DNA of 64,000 bases from Dawidia cretensis (lineage in GTDB: Bacteria; Bacteroidota; Bacteroidia; Cytophagales; Cyclobacteriaceae), in assembly GCF_018598175.1 (NCBI RefSeq), contig NZ_JAHESE010000023.1:58244-122243 (forward strand). Reading direction: 5' to 3'. The notes under the pieces were generated by a model. The model was not told the origin of the DNA, did not search any database, and saw nothing but the letters and a program-made list of their open reading frames with translations. A program made the translations under genes and the position numbers. Below, one piece after another: positions 7,057-15,384 of this stretch. The stretch's first letter is position 1. Every line of letters starts with the position of its first letter.

Positions 7057-9207
7057 CTATTGGTACGAGCCGACCTCTTTGTTTGTCACCATCGTGGCCA
7101 TCTTTAAGATCCGTAACGGATTTTGTTTATGGTCGCGGATCACCGAGTAGCTGCCGCGCAGCAACACTTCTTCCCCCTTCTTCGACACGCGCTCGTATTC
7201 GCCCGGTTGAGCAATACCCTGGCGCAGATCGTTCCAGAATTTACGATAGGCATCGGTCATGGTATATTCAGGTTTGACAAAGATGCGATGGTGCTTGCCC
7301 TGGATCTCGTGCAACGCATAGCCCATCATTTCGAGGAAGGGCACATTGGCGTCGATGATGGTGCCATCCAGCGCGAACTCGATCGAAGCAATGCCGCAGT
7401 CGGCGATCGCCTGAATGCGATTCTCTAACTCGGTGGCACGTCTCCGCATTTCCTCTTCCTGCTGGCTCACCATCTGCATTTGTACTTTTGCCTCGGTAAT
7501 GTCGGTGGCTAGTTTCAGGATTTTAGTAGCGTTACCATTCTGGTCGGTGATGATCGAGTAACTACCGTTGATGTAGATCTTGGCGCCATTCTTCTTCACT
7601 CGCTCATACTCCCCGGGCTGCGGTATACCGGCTCCGAGCAATTCCCAGAATTTACGATACTCGGTTGTCTGGGCATATTCCTTGTCGACAAAGATGCGGT
7701 GGTGCTTACCTTGAATCTCCTCCAATGTGTAGCCCATGAGCTTCAGGAATGTGTTGTTCGCCGTTAGGATGGTGCCGTCCAGTTCGAACTCGATTGCCGC
7801 GATACCACTATTGTTGATCGCATCGACGCGGCTTTCCATCTCGATGGAGTTGCGGCGCATTTCTTCCTGCGTTGCCGACAGCTCCTCCATGTTCTGGCGC
7901 ATCTCTTCTTCCTGTGCACGCATCTCTTCTTCGCGCTGTTGTGAATCGGTCAGCAGGCTCTTGATTCGCTCCGTCGTTTTTACCGACAGTAATGAAATCG
8001 CGATGGCTTCGCTGGCTTTCTTAAAGAACTCAACCTGTCCTTCGGTATAGTTGGTGAACGAAGCGAACTCCAGTACACCGGTCACTTCTTCGTTGGCCAA
8101 CAGCGGAATGATAATCACGCAAGAAGGTGTCGCGAGGCCCAGGCCGGAGGTAATTTTTACGTAATCTTTCGGCACCTGGGTTAGCATGATTATCTGTTTT
8201 TCCAGGAAACACTGTCCTACCAGCGAGTCGCCTATTTCCACGCGACCCTCCATAAACTTCCTGCGGTCGTATGCATAGGCGGCGGTTATCTTCAGGTATG
8301 GCTCGCCGTTCTCATCCTCTTCGCGCAGGAACATACAGCCCTGGTTCGATTGCGTATAGCGTGTGAGGTCGCTGATCAGCTCATTGGATAATATTTCGAC
8401 ATTGTCGGCGTGACGGCGCAGAATCTCGCCGATCGATGCAACACCTTGCGTGATGTATTTGTCAGCGCGCTCACGCTCGGTTGCCTGGACAATGTTGTGC
8501 TGCATTTTGAGCAGTGATTTGCCCAGTTCATCGTCGTTTTCCGTCACGACATACTGCGTATTCAGATTGCCTTTGCTGATCTCGTCGGCGAAGGCGATGT
8601 TGCGGCCTATGTGTTTCAGCTGATCACCCAGTTGCTCGGCAACCGCCGCCGTATTCCGGGTGCGTTTACCCAGACTATAGCCCCAGAGCGCATTGATATA
8701 GAGAATGAGCGTGGCGATGGTGGCGTGAAATAGAAAGGTCTCCAGGTCCATAAACTCCAGCTGCGTGAAGTACACATCTTTCATGCCTGTAAATTGCAAA
8801 TAGGCAAAAATTCCGTGGTGCAGCACGATAAAGACCAGCAGCGGTATTTGCAAGCGCCAGTTTTGGTAGGTGATCAACAGGGCCGAGCCTACAAAGAACA
8901 TAAAGTGCATTTCAAACATGCCGTGCATCTGGTAGATATACTGCGCCGAGAACACACCGACAACCACTGCCAGCACATAGCGGTATAGCGGCGAGTGCGG
9001 TAGTAGCAGCTTGGTGCCATAATAGCTAGCCAGACAGAGCGTACCAACACCAATCGCGATCAGGTAGGTATCGTAAAAGAATGCCAGCACGATGCCGACC
9101 ACGAAGTACACCGACAGGGCGATGTTGATCTTTACGTCGGACTTCGCATTAATATCCGCGAAAGCTTGGGGTGTAAACTTCACGGGCGTTTTTTCAGACG
9201 GGTTCAT
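7057..9207 (-). CDS. Membrane sensor with GAF and two PAS domains, no output domain
   Basis: 716 residues. Five or six membrane helices cover about residues 25-190, including the motif MHGMFEMHFMFFVGSALL, which is typical of a methyl-accepting-type membrane domain. A GAF domain follows (about 260-420, with SLVGQCFLEKQIIMLTQVP), then a Glu/Gln-rich coiled coil (EEEMRAQEEEMRQNMEE), and two PAS domains (about 470-590 and 605-710). Both PAS copies carry GKHHRIFV and PGEYERV, so they arose by duplication. There is no kinase, cyclase or methyl-accepting domain, so output must be through partners. Its GAF is clearly like that of the poly-HAMP kinase ([17 protein letters not shown]), which hints that both sense the same kind of signal. 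Confidence 0.88.
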   Translation of the reverse strand: MNPSEKTPVKFTPQAFADINAKSDVKINIALSVYFVVGIVLAFFYDTYLIAIGVGTLCLASYYGTKLLLPHSPLYRYVLAVVVGVFSAQYIYQMHGMFEMHFMFFVGSALLITYQNWRLQIPLLVFIVLHHGIFAYLQFTGMKDVYFTQLEFMDLETFLFHATIATLILYINALWGYSLGKRTRNTAAVAEQLGDQLKHIGRNIAFADEISKGNLNTQYVVTENDDELGKSLLKMQHNIVQATERERADKYITQGVASIGEILRRHADNVEILSNELISDLTRYTQSNQGCMFLREEDENGEPYLKITAAYAYDRRKFMEGRVEIGDSLVGQCFLEKQIIMLTQVPKDYVKITSGLGLATPSCVIIIPLLANEEVTGVLEFASFTNYTEGQVEFFKKASEAIAISLLSVKTTERIKSLLTDSQQREEEMRAQEEEMRQNMEELSATQEEMRRNSIEMESRVDAINNSGIAAIEFELDGTILTANNTFLKLMGYTLEEIQGKHHRIFVDKEYAQTTEYRKFWELLGAGIPQPGEYERVKKNGAKIYINGSYSIITDQNGNATKILKLATDITEAKVQMQMVSQQEEEMRRRATELENRIQAIADCGIASIEFALDGTIIDANVPFLEMMGYALHEIQGKHHRIFVKPEYTMTDAYRKFWNDLRQGIAQPGEYERVSKKGEEVLLRGSYSVIRDHKQNPLRILKMATMVTNKEVGSYQ

Positions 9208-9241
9208 TTAATATTGGAGGTTTGACGAGTTCAAGGTGATG

Positions 9242-9874
9242 TTACTGGAAGAGGCTAACAAAGAGGTTCGGCTTTTCCGCGTCCGGCAACTGGCAACCGT
9301 AGGGTTGCGTAGCCCGTGGTCCGAACTGTGGCGAAGCCTTACCGGCCACGAGCGCGGTTAACGCAATCTCAGCATAGTTGCTGTCTTTCGTTGTACAGTA
9401 GCGGGATTTGTTATAGTTGCCGCGATAGAACAGCCGGCGCTCAGCGTCGATCACCACCGCTTGAGGGGTTGCGTATACGCCGCAGGCCGAGGCCAACGAG
9501 TCGGCATGGTCCTGCACAATTACCACGGAGGGGTTATCGGTTCCGATCATGTCCTGCGCACGCGCGAGGTCAGCGTACGCCGGTATAACGGCAAATACCT
9601 GCACCTGGTTGCCAAACTGACTGGCCAGCGAATGAAAGTGTTTCAGGTTGAAGCGAGAGCATGGGCAGTCGGGGTTGAAGAAGTGTATATACACAGGTTT
9701 GCCCGCGCGGTAACCTGCGAGCAGTGTAAAATCTACTTTACTTGTGAGAGCTTGCGACACAAAATGCGGAGGGACGGGAGTCGGCATCACGTACTTCATC
9801 TCTTGGGACCAGAACAATAACGCGATGGATACGGACGCAGTCCCAAGCAGCAAACTGACCAACACTTTTCTCAT
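9242..9874 (-). CDS. Membrane-anchored thioredoxin-like protein (DUF6436-type)
   Basis: 210 residues from ATG 9874. A longer reading frame reaches 10051, but its first 59 residues look non-coding, whereas MRKVLVSLLLGTASVSIALLFW is a normal membrane anchor (1-23). A thioredoxin-like fold follows with a CxC rather than CxxC active site: FFNPDCPCSRFNLKHF near residues 80-95. The later cis-Pro position is present (YATPQAVVIDAERRLFYRG). Such proteins act in the periplasm, but the CPC motif makes ordinary disulfide exchange uncertain. It ends 34 bp upstream of the GAF-PAS gene and may be cotranscribed with it. About 385 bp of non-coding DNA lies on its 5' side. Confidence 0.75.
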   Translation of the reverse strand: MRKVLVSLLLGTASVSIALLFWSQEMKYVMPTPVPPHFVSQALTSKVDFTLLAGYRAGKPVYIHFFNPDCPCSRFNLKHFHSLASQFGNQVQVFAVIPAYADLARAQDMIGTDNPSVVIVQDHADSLASACGVYATPQAVVIDAERRLFYRGNYNKSRYCTTKDSNYAEIALTALVAGKASPQFGPRATQPYGCQLPDAEKPNLFVSLFQ

Positions 9875-10259
9875 GTACTCAGGAGTTAAATACGATAAAT
9901 CATATACGACTAAACTTCGCCCGAAGGATTTTAATACGTATGGATTTTCATGAAGTATACATACATGGGCTATTCGAAAAACAATGCCATATTCGGATTG
10001 TTCAGGTAAGTGGGAAAAGTAAGCGATTTTCTGGCCTGATTTTCTTTTCAACCGATTGAAATGCGCACGAAGTGTTTCCCAAACACCATATTATCGTCTC
10101 AATTCTGGAATAGAATAAACACATCGTGCAATTGACATCAGCGGCAATCTTTATGGCATGCGAGGTACTTATACAGTAGCTCCCTTCTGTACAACGGTGT
10201 TTTTACAAATAGCGGTACATGCCGCAACCGCCCATTTTGAGAAAGTTGAAAGTGAAAAA
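9875..10259. other. 385-bp intergenic region
   Basis: Lies between the thioredoxin-like gene start and the dinB stop, both on the minus strand, so it should contain the promoter of the first and the terminator of the second. I see no convincing gene, strong hairpin with a T-run, or promoter match. Confidence 0.5.
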
Positions 10260-11327
10260 TCAAAACAACGTCAACTGATCCGCTGGATCATCAGGCTCTG
10301 CCGTCCCGAAATTAGAGACAGAAATGCCCAGCAGCCGGATGCGCTTCTCTTGCCGGTCCACCGCGTTGAGCAACTGGCAGGCTACTGTAAACAGCGTCTC
10401 CTTTTCGTTCACCCCCTGCGCAAACGACTGGCTACGCGTAATTTGCTTAAAATCGTGGTATTTTATCTTGAGCGTTACCGTCCTGCCCCGCAGGTTGCGT
10501 TTATACAGCCGGACATGTACAACCTCGGCGAGATGCTCCAGCTCCACATACATATCGTCTACTACGGCCAGGTCTTCCGCGAAGGTGTCTTCCGCGCCCA
10601 CCGACTTGATCTCCCGGTCGGGCTGTACGCGCCGCTCGTCGCGGCCGCGTACGATCTGGTAAAAGAAACGGCCGGTCTTGCCAAAGTGTTGCACCAGCTG
10701 TGCCTCCGTTAGTTTCTTGAGGTCGGCGCCCGTATGCAGGCCCATATTTTTCATCTTCGTCGCTGTCACGCGTCCCACGCCAAAGAACTTTTCCACCGGC
10801 AAATTCTCCATGAACGTCTCGATCCGCGACGGCCCGATAAATGTCAGCCCATCGGGCTTCTGCATGTCCGACGCGATCTTGGCCACAAACTTATTCACCG
10901 ACACCCCCGCCGACGCCGTCAGGTGCAGCTCGTCCCGGATCGCATCTTTAATCCTCTGAGCAATATCCAATGCCGAGCCGATGCCCTGTTTATCCTCGGT
11001 CACATCCAGGTATGCCTCGTCCAGGGAGAGTGGCTCGATCAGGTCTGTATAGCGCGAAAAGATCTCCCGCAGGTGCGCAGACACGCCGCGGTAAACGTCA
11101 AACCGGGGGAACACAAAGATCGCCTCCGGACAAAGCTGCCGCGCCTGCCGCGACGACATCGCCGACCGCACCCCAAACTTCCGCGCCTCATAGCTCGCCG
11201 TCGCCACCACGCCCCGCCCCTCGGGCGGCCCGCCGACAACGAGCGGCTTTCCCCGCAGCTCCGGATAGTCGCGTTGCTCGATCGACGCATAGAAAGCGTC
11301 CATGTCGATGTGAATGATCTTTCGCAC
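10260..11327 (-). CDS. dinB: DNA polymerase IV (Y-family translesion polymerase)
   Basis: 355 residues, normal for DinB. The start MRKIIHIDMDAFYASIEQ holds metal-binding Asp8 and the steric-gate region FYA; the second metal site is LSLDEAYLDV near residue 104 (Asp-Glu). A helix-hairpin-helix thumb follows (FFGVGRVTATKMKNMGLHTG), then the little-finger domain. The protein ends in QLTLF, a canonical beta-clamp binding motif, so it should be recruited by DnaN. It copies damaged templates at low fidelity. It is a single gene, divergent from the ArsR gene with about 120 bp between them. I see no LexA-type operator that I would defend. Confidence 0.97.
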   Translation of the reverse strand: MRKIIHIDMDAFYASIEQRDYPELRGKPLVVGGPPEGRGVVATASYEARKFGVRSAMSSRQARQLCPEAIFVFPRFDVYRGVSAHLREIFSRYTDLIEPLSLDEAYLDVTEDKQGIGSALDIAQRIKDAIRDELHLTASAGVSVNKFVAKIASDMQKPDGLTFIGPSRIETFMENLPVEKFFGVGRVTATKMKNMGLHTGADLKKLTEAQLVQHFGKTGRFFYQIVRGRDERRVQPDREIKSVGAEDTFAEDLAVVDDMYVELEHLAEVVHVRLYKRNLRGRTVTLKIKYHDFKQITRSQSFAQGVNEKETLFTVACQLLNAVDRQEKRIRLLGISVSNFGTAEPDDPADQLTLF

Positions 11328-11449
11328 AGCGGGAGCAAATATAAGGTGCGGAGTGACAGCAGTGTGTCAGTTGGATGCAGATGCGTGGCCGCCCACTAGC
11401 GTAACCGACAGGTTTCCTATATCCGTAGCATTTAAACTATATTTACGCC

Positions 11450-11794
11450 ATGAGCATTACCCTTCGCAGAGACGTTTTTCAAGCGATTGCCGACCCCACC
11501 CGCCGCGAGATCATTCACTTGTTAGCCAACAAAACCCTGACTTTAAACGGGGTCGCGGAGAACTTTAAGATCAGCCGCCCGGCGATCTCAAAACACATTC
11601 GTATCCTGTCGGAATGCGGGCTGGTTGTCGTACATCAGCAGGGACGTGAGCGCTACTGCGAAGCCCACCTCAACGCACTGCGCGAAGTATCGGAATGGAC
11701 GGCTCAATACCAAAAGTTCTGGGCCGCCCGGCTGGACGCCCTGGGCGAGTTCCTCGAATCCGGCGGCAGGGCTCGTAAAACGCGAAAGCGCTAG
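11450..11794 (+). CDS. ArsR-family transcriptional regulator
   Basis: 114 residues with a winged helix-turn-helix over residues about 10-85: DVFQAIADPTRREIIHLL is the family's usual opening, the recognition helix is RPAISKHIRILSECGL, and the wing is VVHQQGRERYC. There are no paired cysteines for metal binding. This subgroup (with WxxxLDALGEFLE at the C terminus) usually stands beside SRPBCC/AHSA1-type genes, but none follows here; the next gene is convergent and starts 46 bp away. The ATG at 11450 is preceded by TATATTTACGCC, a loose match to the Bacteroidota -7 element. The regulated target cannot be named from the sequence. Confidence 0.88.
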   Translation: MSITLRRDVFQAIADPTRREIIHLLANKTLTLNGVAENFKISRPAISKHIRILSECGLVVVHQQGRERYCEAHLNALREVSEWTAQYQKFWAARLDALGEFLESGGRARKTRKR

Positions 11795-11839
11795 CATACT
11801 TTTGTACACCCGCGCTTCCGGTCAAAACAACAAAGATTT

Positions 11840-12949
11840 CTATTTCGCGGCGTTATAAACGCGCACCATAAAGACATATTCCCGCCACTTCTTCACTTGC
11901 TGTACCTTGCCCAGGTTCTTGAGCGTATTGATACGCGGCAGGGCCAGGGGTACATTCACGGTGTCGATCGGCATGTCCATAATAGCGTGCAGCAGGATTG
12001 TCGACTTGGTAGCAAAGGCCGCACCCGATGTTTCGGTCTGCAAACCGCTAATGATACCTACCAGCTCGCCCTTGGCGTTAAACAGCGGGCCACCACTGTT
12101 GCCGGGGTTAACCGGTACGGATACCTGGTAGGCATTGGGGTTTTGTTTGTAGCCAGTGGCGGCGCTCACGGAGCCTTCGCCAAAGACGATGTCTTCGCGC
12201 GGAAAACCCAGCGTAAAGACTTCTTCGCCGAGATTGGCTTCTGACGGGCTGACCGTGTATGGCAGTGACCTGACCGGCGTCAGCAGCTCGGGCGCGATCT
12301 TGAGGATCGAAATATCGTTTTCTTTGTCACTGAAGAGAATATCTACTTTCAGACGGCCAAAGGTCTCATTTTCAATGTAAACCGAGTCAGCACCTTTAAT
12401 GACGTGGTAGCTGGTGGCGACGTAGCCGTTGGCGGAGATCATGAAGCCCGTGCCGGCATAGGTCTCGGGCACGGGGCCTGTCTTTTCTTTGTTGGATTCG
12501 GCAATGTCGGCCATGAGGCGGCTCTGGGACTTGCGGATCTGCTCCACGTTCCGGCGCAATTCCTTATAATAGGCGGTTTGTTTGGTTTCCAGCGACTGGG
12601 TCATTTGCAGAGTGCCCAGAATACTAATTAGTGCGACGGAAGCTGCCACGGCCGTCATCGGCCAGTACTTGCGCCACAGGTTGGTACGGGTTACGGTCAT
12701 TACCGGTGGACGTTGCTCGTGCTGAACAGAGGTCGTCATGGTGTCGTGTATCTCGTCCAGGGAGGCTTTCAGGTCGTGGCGCCGTCCGTAAAAACGCATG
12801 GATTCGATCAGATTCAGGTGTTCCTGGACCTGTTGCGAAAGCACCGGGTCGCCTTCCATACGCTGTTCCAGGGCTGCCTTTTCGTCGGGTGGCAGCGCGT
12901 TCTTGGCGTAGCGGTCCAGCAAATCGATCAAAGCGCGGTCAGGATTCAT
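11840..12949 (-). CDS. Anti-sigma-like protein fused to a trypsin-like (HtrA-type) serine protease
   Basis: 369 residues. Residues 1-60 look like a Bacteroidota anti-sigma N-terminus (LLDRYAKNALPPDEKAALEQRM). A single membrane segment (about 98-116) follows, then a coiled stretch (about 120-155), then an S1 protease domain with the full triad: His182 in TSYHVI, Asp212 in NDISIL and Ser285 in GNSGGPL. No PDZ domain follows. The topology puts the N-terminus in the cytoplasm and the protease in the periplasm. The start overlaps the ECF sigma gene by 11 bp. I infer that it holds the sigma factor at the membrane and that the periplasmic protease senses or executes release. A plain membrane protease without anti-sigma role remains possible. 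Confidence 0.82.
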   Translation of the reverse strand: MNPDRALIDLLDRYAKNALPPDEKAALEQRMEGDPVLSQQVQEHLNLIESMRFYGRRHDLKASLDEIHDTMTTSVQHEQRPPVMTVTRTNLWRKYWPMTAVAASVALISILGTLQMTQSLETKQTAYYKELRRNVEQIRKSQSRLMADIAESNKEKTGPVPETYAGTGFMISANGYVATSYHVIKGADSVYIENETFGRLKVDILFSDKENDISILKIAPELLTPVRSLPYTVSPSEANLGEEVFTLGFPREDIVFGEGSVSAATGYKQNPNAYQVSVPVNPGNSGGPLFNAKGELVGIISGLQTETSGAAFATKSTILLHAIMDMPIDTVNVPLALPRINTLKNLGKVQQVKKWREYVFMVRVYNAAK

Positions 12950-13508
12950 GAGGGGGTTGGTTGTGCAGCGTAAAAAAAAGCTTTTTCAAGCGTTGTAAAC
13001 ATTTGTATTTCTGGTTCTTAGCCGTGTCCGTGTTACTATACCCAAAGGTATCGCGGATACTCTCCATCGAGCTTTCCTGCAGGTAAAAGGCCTCCAGAAG
13101 ACTCTTGCAGGGGTCGCCGAGCTCATCCAGCGAAGCTGCCATCTTGTGAAAGATCTGCTCTTTGGCTTCGATGTCGACCATCTCCTCGTCAATTCCTGCT
13201 AAGGGCTCTCCTTCTTCAATTTGCCCACGGTACCGTTTTTTCTCCCACAGGCGCTTTAGCCACAGCCTGCGGCTTACAGCATAAAGAAAGGTTTTTACCT
13301 TGCAGTGTAGGACAAAGTCCGGTTGCTGAACCTTTTCATAGAACGCGATCACCGCCTCCTGGTAAATGTCCTTTGCCTCCTGCTCCGTGCCGCTGTTTGA
13401 ACAAATAAGGTGTAAAACCATTGGGTAATGCGCCTTGTACAGCTCCTGCAGCACGATCCGGTTATTCTTTCTGATCTCCGAGACAATCAGCTCATCAAAA
13501 TAATACAC
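12939..13508 (-). CDS. ECF-type RNA polymerase sigma factor
   Basis: 189 residues from a GTG at 13508 (MYYFDELIVSEIRKNN); no upstream ATG is in frame. Region 2 covers about 20-95 (LQELYKAHYPMVLHLI, DIYQEAVIAFYEKV, FLYAVSRRLWLKRL) and region 4 about 125-180 (LGDPCKSLLEAFYLQESSMESIRDTFGY, then QKYKCLQRLKKLF). Its stop overlaps the start of the anti-sigma/protease gene by 11 bp, so the two form a unit. The upstream region has a GGTTACC-type promoter sequence also present, in mirror image, before the lipoprotein gene at 13644. This fits autoregulation, as is usual for ECF factors. Confidence 0.88.
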   Translation of the reverse strand: MYYFDELIVSEIRKNNRIVLQELYKAHYPMVLHLICSNSGTEQEAKDIYQEAVIAFYEKVQQPDFVLHCKVKTFLYAVSRRLWLKRLWEKKRYRGQIEEGEPLAGIDEEMVDIEAKEQIFHKMAASLDELGDPCKSLLEAFYLQESSMESIRDTFGYSNTDTAKNQKYKCLQRLKKLFFTLHNQPPHES

Positions 13509-13530
13509 TGCTTATGCTAATAAGGTGGAC

Positions 13531-13560
13531 TTTATACAAACGAACCCCCAAGGTAACCCA
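13531..13560 (-). promoter_or_regulatory. Predicted ECF promoter of the sigma/protease unit
   Basis: Read on the minus strand: TGGGTTACC (13560-13552), 11 bases, then TTTGTATAAA (13540-13531), 22 bp before the GTG start at 13508. From the end of GGTTACC to GTAT is 14 bases. The same elements with the same spacing face the other way at 13591-13620. Two independent copies with equal spacing make a real promoter pair likely, but there is no experimental support here. Confidence 0.6.
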
Positions 13561-13590
13561 TGGAAAAAACTTTTCAAACCTGAAAAATAT

Positions 13591-13620
13591 TGGGTTACCG
13601 GGGGGACCTTTTTGTATGAA
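13591..13620 (+). promoter_or_regulatory. Predicted ECF promoter of the small lipoprotein gene
   Basis: Plus strand: TGGGTTACC (13591-13599), then TTTGTATGAA (13611-13620), 23 bp before the ATG at 13644. The spacing of 14 bases between GGTTACC and GTAT equals that of the divergent copy. The two TGGGTTACC copies form a perfect 9-bp inverted repeat (13552-13560 and 13591-13599). I infer that both genes belong to the regulon of the sigma factor encoded at 13508-12939. Confidence 0.6.
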
Positions 13621-13643
13621 GGGAAAATTTTAACCATTTGACT

Positions 13644-13838
13644 ATGAAAATCAAGATCGCATCATTTTTCGCAGTAGCTGTAGTAATTGTAGCCGCTGCT
13701 TGCTCTTCAAAACCTGCTGAAACTGCAACTGAAGTAGACACCACAGCAACTGAAACTGTTGCTCCCGAGCCGATGGCACCAGCTGCTGCTGATACAACAG
13801 CGACTGACACAACGGCGACTGCTGCTCCAGCACACTAA
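13644..13838 (+). CDS. Small Thr/Ala/Pro-rich lipoprotein
   Basis: 64 residues from ATG 13644; a TTG six bases upstream is less likely. Residues 1-21 are a lipoprotein signal peptide with the lipobox VAAAC, so the mature protein starts at Cys21 or close to it. The remaining 43 residues are almost only Thr, Ala, Glu, Pro, Asp and Val, low in complexity and probably unfolded, with repeated DTTATDTTAT. It is divergent from the ECF sigma gene and shares its predicted promoter type, and is followed by a strong terminator, so it is a single-gene transcript. Its role is unknown; a stress-induced envelope lipoprotein is the simplest guess. Confidence 0.75.
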   Translation: MKIKIASFFAVAVVIVAAACSSKPAETATEVDTTATETVAPEPMAPAAADTTATDTTATAAPAH

Positions 13839-13867
13839 TTCGAAACGACTATTATCCTGTAAACTAC

Positions 13868-13910
13868 ACCTTTGTGAGCACCACGGACCCTGTCCGGCTC
13901 ACAAAGGTTT
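13868..13910 (+). terminator. Strong nested hairpin terminator
   Basis: An 11-bp perfect stem (13868-13878 with 13896-13906) encloses a second stem GGAC/GTCC (13884-13887 with 13891-13894) and is followed by TTTCCCTCT. It begins 30 bases after the lipoprotein stop and should end that transcript. Confidence 0.78.
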
Positions 13911-14046
13911 CCCTCTCTCCTTTTCTCTTTCCCCGTCCCTACAGTAAATCGTACTAGCTTGTTATAAACGCTGATCGTGCACAGATCAGCAGTGAATAAG
14001 TCTGTCCGGACGGTAACGATCGCTTCACTTTATTATATCTGTAACC

Positions 14047-14916
14047 ATGCAAAAGCTCATCGCCGTCCTTTGCGTTGTGGGACTATGTTCCTGCTCGTCT
14101 AAAAAATCTGAAATGTCCAGTGCCGATGCCATTGGCGTCGAGTCGGTTGCAGAAGCGGCCATGACCGAGACTGCCGCTTCGGCAGGCAAGGCCGCGAATC
14201 CACAGCAAGCTTCGCCCGCAATGGCGTTCAAAGATCCTTACCAGGGTAATTCCAAGCTGATCAAAACGCTGCACTACCGTTTCGAAGTGGCCAACATAAA
14301 AAAGAGCACCGAAGCCATCGAAGCAGCACTCAAAAAGTACCCCGCCTATATGGAGTCTTCCAACCTGCGTACAGAGTATCAGTTGGTGGAGAACCATGTG
14401 ATCCTGCGTGTGCAAAACGAATACTTCCACGAACTGCTCACCGACATCGACGCCCAGGCCCTCGCGGTGGAGTTCCGTAACGTAAGCACCGAAGATGTTG
14501 CCAAAGATTTCGTCGACCTGGAATCACGCCTGCGCACCAAACGCGAGGTCGAAGAACGCTATCGCGACATCCTGCGCAAAAAAGCGGGCACGATCGAGGA
14601 ACTGCTCGAGACTGAAAAGCAGATCGGCATCTTACACGAAGAGATCGAAGCCACTATCAGCCGCGTCAACTATCTCCGCGAACAAGTAAATTATAGCACG
14701 CTCAAGCTCGAATTATACCAGCACATACAACCCACCGTTGCCATCGAAGAAACACCCGCCTGGGGCGAACGCTTCTCCGACGCTTTCTCAACCGGACTGC
14801 AAGGTGTCGCCAGACTGTTGCTGGGACTTGTCTATATCTGGCCTTTGTTGCTCGTTGTGGCTACCGCCACCGGCATCGTGATGTTTCTGAAACGCAAGGG
14901 ACGCGTGAGCTTCTAA
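14047..14916 (+). CDS. DUF4349-type membrane lipoprotein
   Basis: 289 residues. A lipoprotein signal (MQKLIAVLCVVGLCSCSS) is followed by an Ala/Ser-rich linker to about 65, a domain with LIKTLHYRFEVANIKKSTEAI and LVENHVILRVQNEYFHELL, a long helical hairpin (about 145-225, with DLESRLRTKREVEERYRDIL), and a C-terminal membrane helix (about 255-280) with a basic tail. This is the DUF4349 layout: an extracytoplasmic alpha/beta domain with coiled coil next to a membrane anchor. The family's function is not known. It is a single gene with terminators on both sides. A lipid anchor plus a C-terminal membrane helix would tether both ends. Confidence 0.82.
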   Translation: MQKLIAVLCVVGLCSCSSKKSEMSSADAIGVESVAEAAMTETAASAGKAANPQQASPAMAFKDPYQGNSKLIKTLHYRFEVANIKKSTEAIEAALKKYPAYMESSNLRTEYQLVENHVILRVQNEYFHELLTDIDAQALAVEFRNVSTEDVAKDFVDLESRLRTKREVEERYRDILRKKAGTIEELLETEKQIGILHEEIEATISRVNYLREQVNYSTLKLELYQHIQPTVAIEETPAWGERFSDAFSTGLQGVARLLLGLVYIWPLLLVVATATGIVMFLKRKGRVSF

Positions 14917-14962
14917 CGTTCGATTATCGGGCGTAGGTCTTAGCCCCATCTCTCGATTACGT

Positions 14963-15142
14963 TCAAATAAAGACGATACTTCCGTTATTATGAGCTCTTC
15001 CGATTTTTCGGGAGAGCTTTTTATTTCGGCTCGCGACGCCGGCGCGGTTCACATCTTTCACCACATCATCCTCCATCGGCGAACCATACCGTACACCCAC
15101 CGTCAGCATCAGGCTATACGATTCATCCGCAGACAGTGGCAG
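14963..15142 (-). pseudogene. Possible decayed coding remnant
   Basis: The minus strand from 15142 to 14963 reads as a 59-codon open stretch with protein-like content (SYSLMLTVGVRYG, PMEDDVVKDV) but has a stop directly before it and no convincing start or ribosome site. It overlaps the hairpin at 14993-15022. It could be the eroded tail of a lost gene or chance. Low confidence. Confidence 0.2.
14993..15022 (+). terminator. Rho-independent terminator
   Basis: AGCTCTTCCG / CGGGAGAGCT form a 10-bp stem with one T-G pair around a 6-base loop, and TTTTTA follows. It lies 77 bases after the DUF4349 gene and fits as its terminator. The 470 bp between 14917 and 15384 otherwise hold only the remnant and the stem-loop listed here. 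Confidence 0.7.
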
Positions 15143-15167
15143 TCACCCCGATAAGATCGGAACTAAC

Positions 15168-15202
15168 GCAAGTTCCTCCCGACTTGTCGGGATTAAACTT
15201 GC
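15168..15202. repeat. Stem-loop element of two nested inverted repeats
   Basis: Outer arms GCAAGTT/AACTTGC (15168-15174, 15196-15202) enclose inner arms CCCGAC/GTCGGG (15178-15183, 15186-15191). No T-run follows, so it is not a typical terminator. It could be a dispersed intergenic repeat, an operator or an RNA structure; a single copy cannot decide. Confidence 0.5.
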
Positions 15203-15384
15203 GCCAGCTGCACGTTTGATCACATTATTTGGCCAATGCTCTTAAGACCTGCGACGTGGTTTTTTACGCGTCAGGAGATTCTTAATCAATTTAGACAATA
15301 TCGTGAAACCACCCGCGCAAAACCCGGGCGCTGGCATACGGGCACCATTTTTTTTCTACTGTATCAGACAACTCTCTTTAAATC

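Noticed and set aside
9875-10051. Extension of the thioredoxin-like protein by 59 residues upstream
   Set aside because: The added residues show no signal or conserved pattern, while the internal Met starts a normal membrane anchor.
10158-11399. Long plus-strand frames opposite dinB
   Set aside because: The minus strand encodes a complete DinB with all catalytic motifs and the QLTLF end; the plus-strand frames are Arg/Pro-rich antisense readings.
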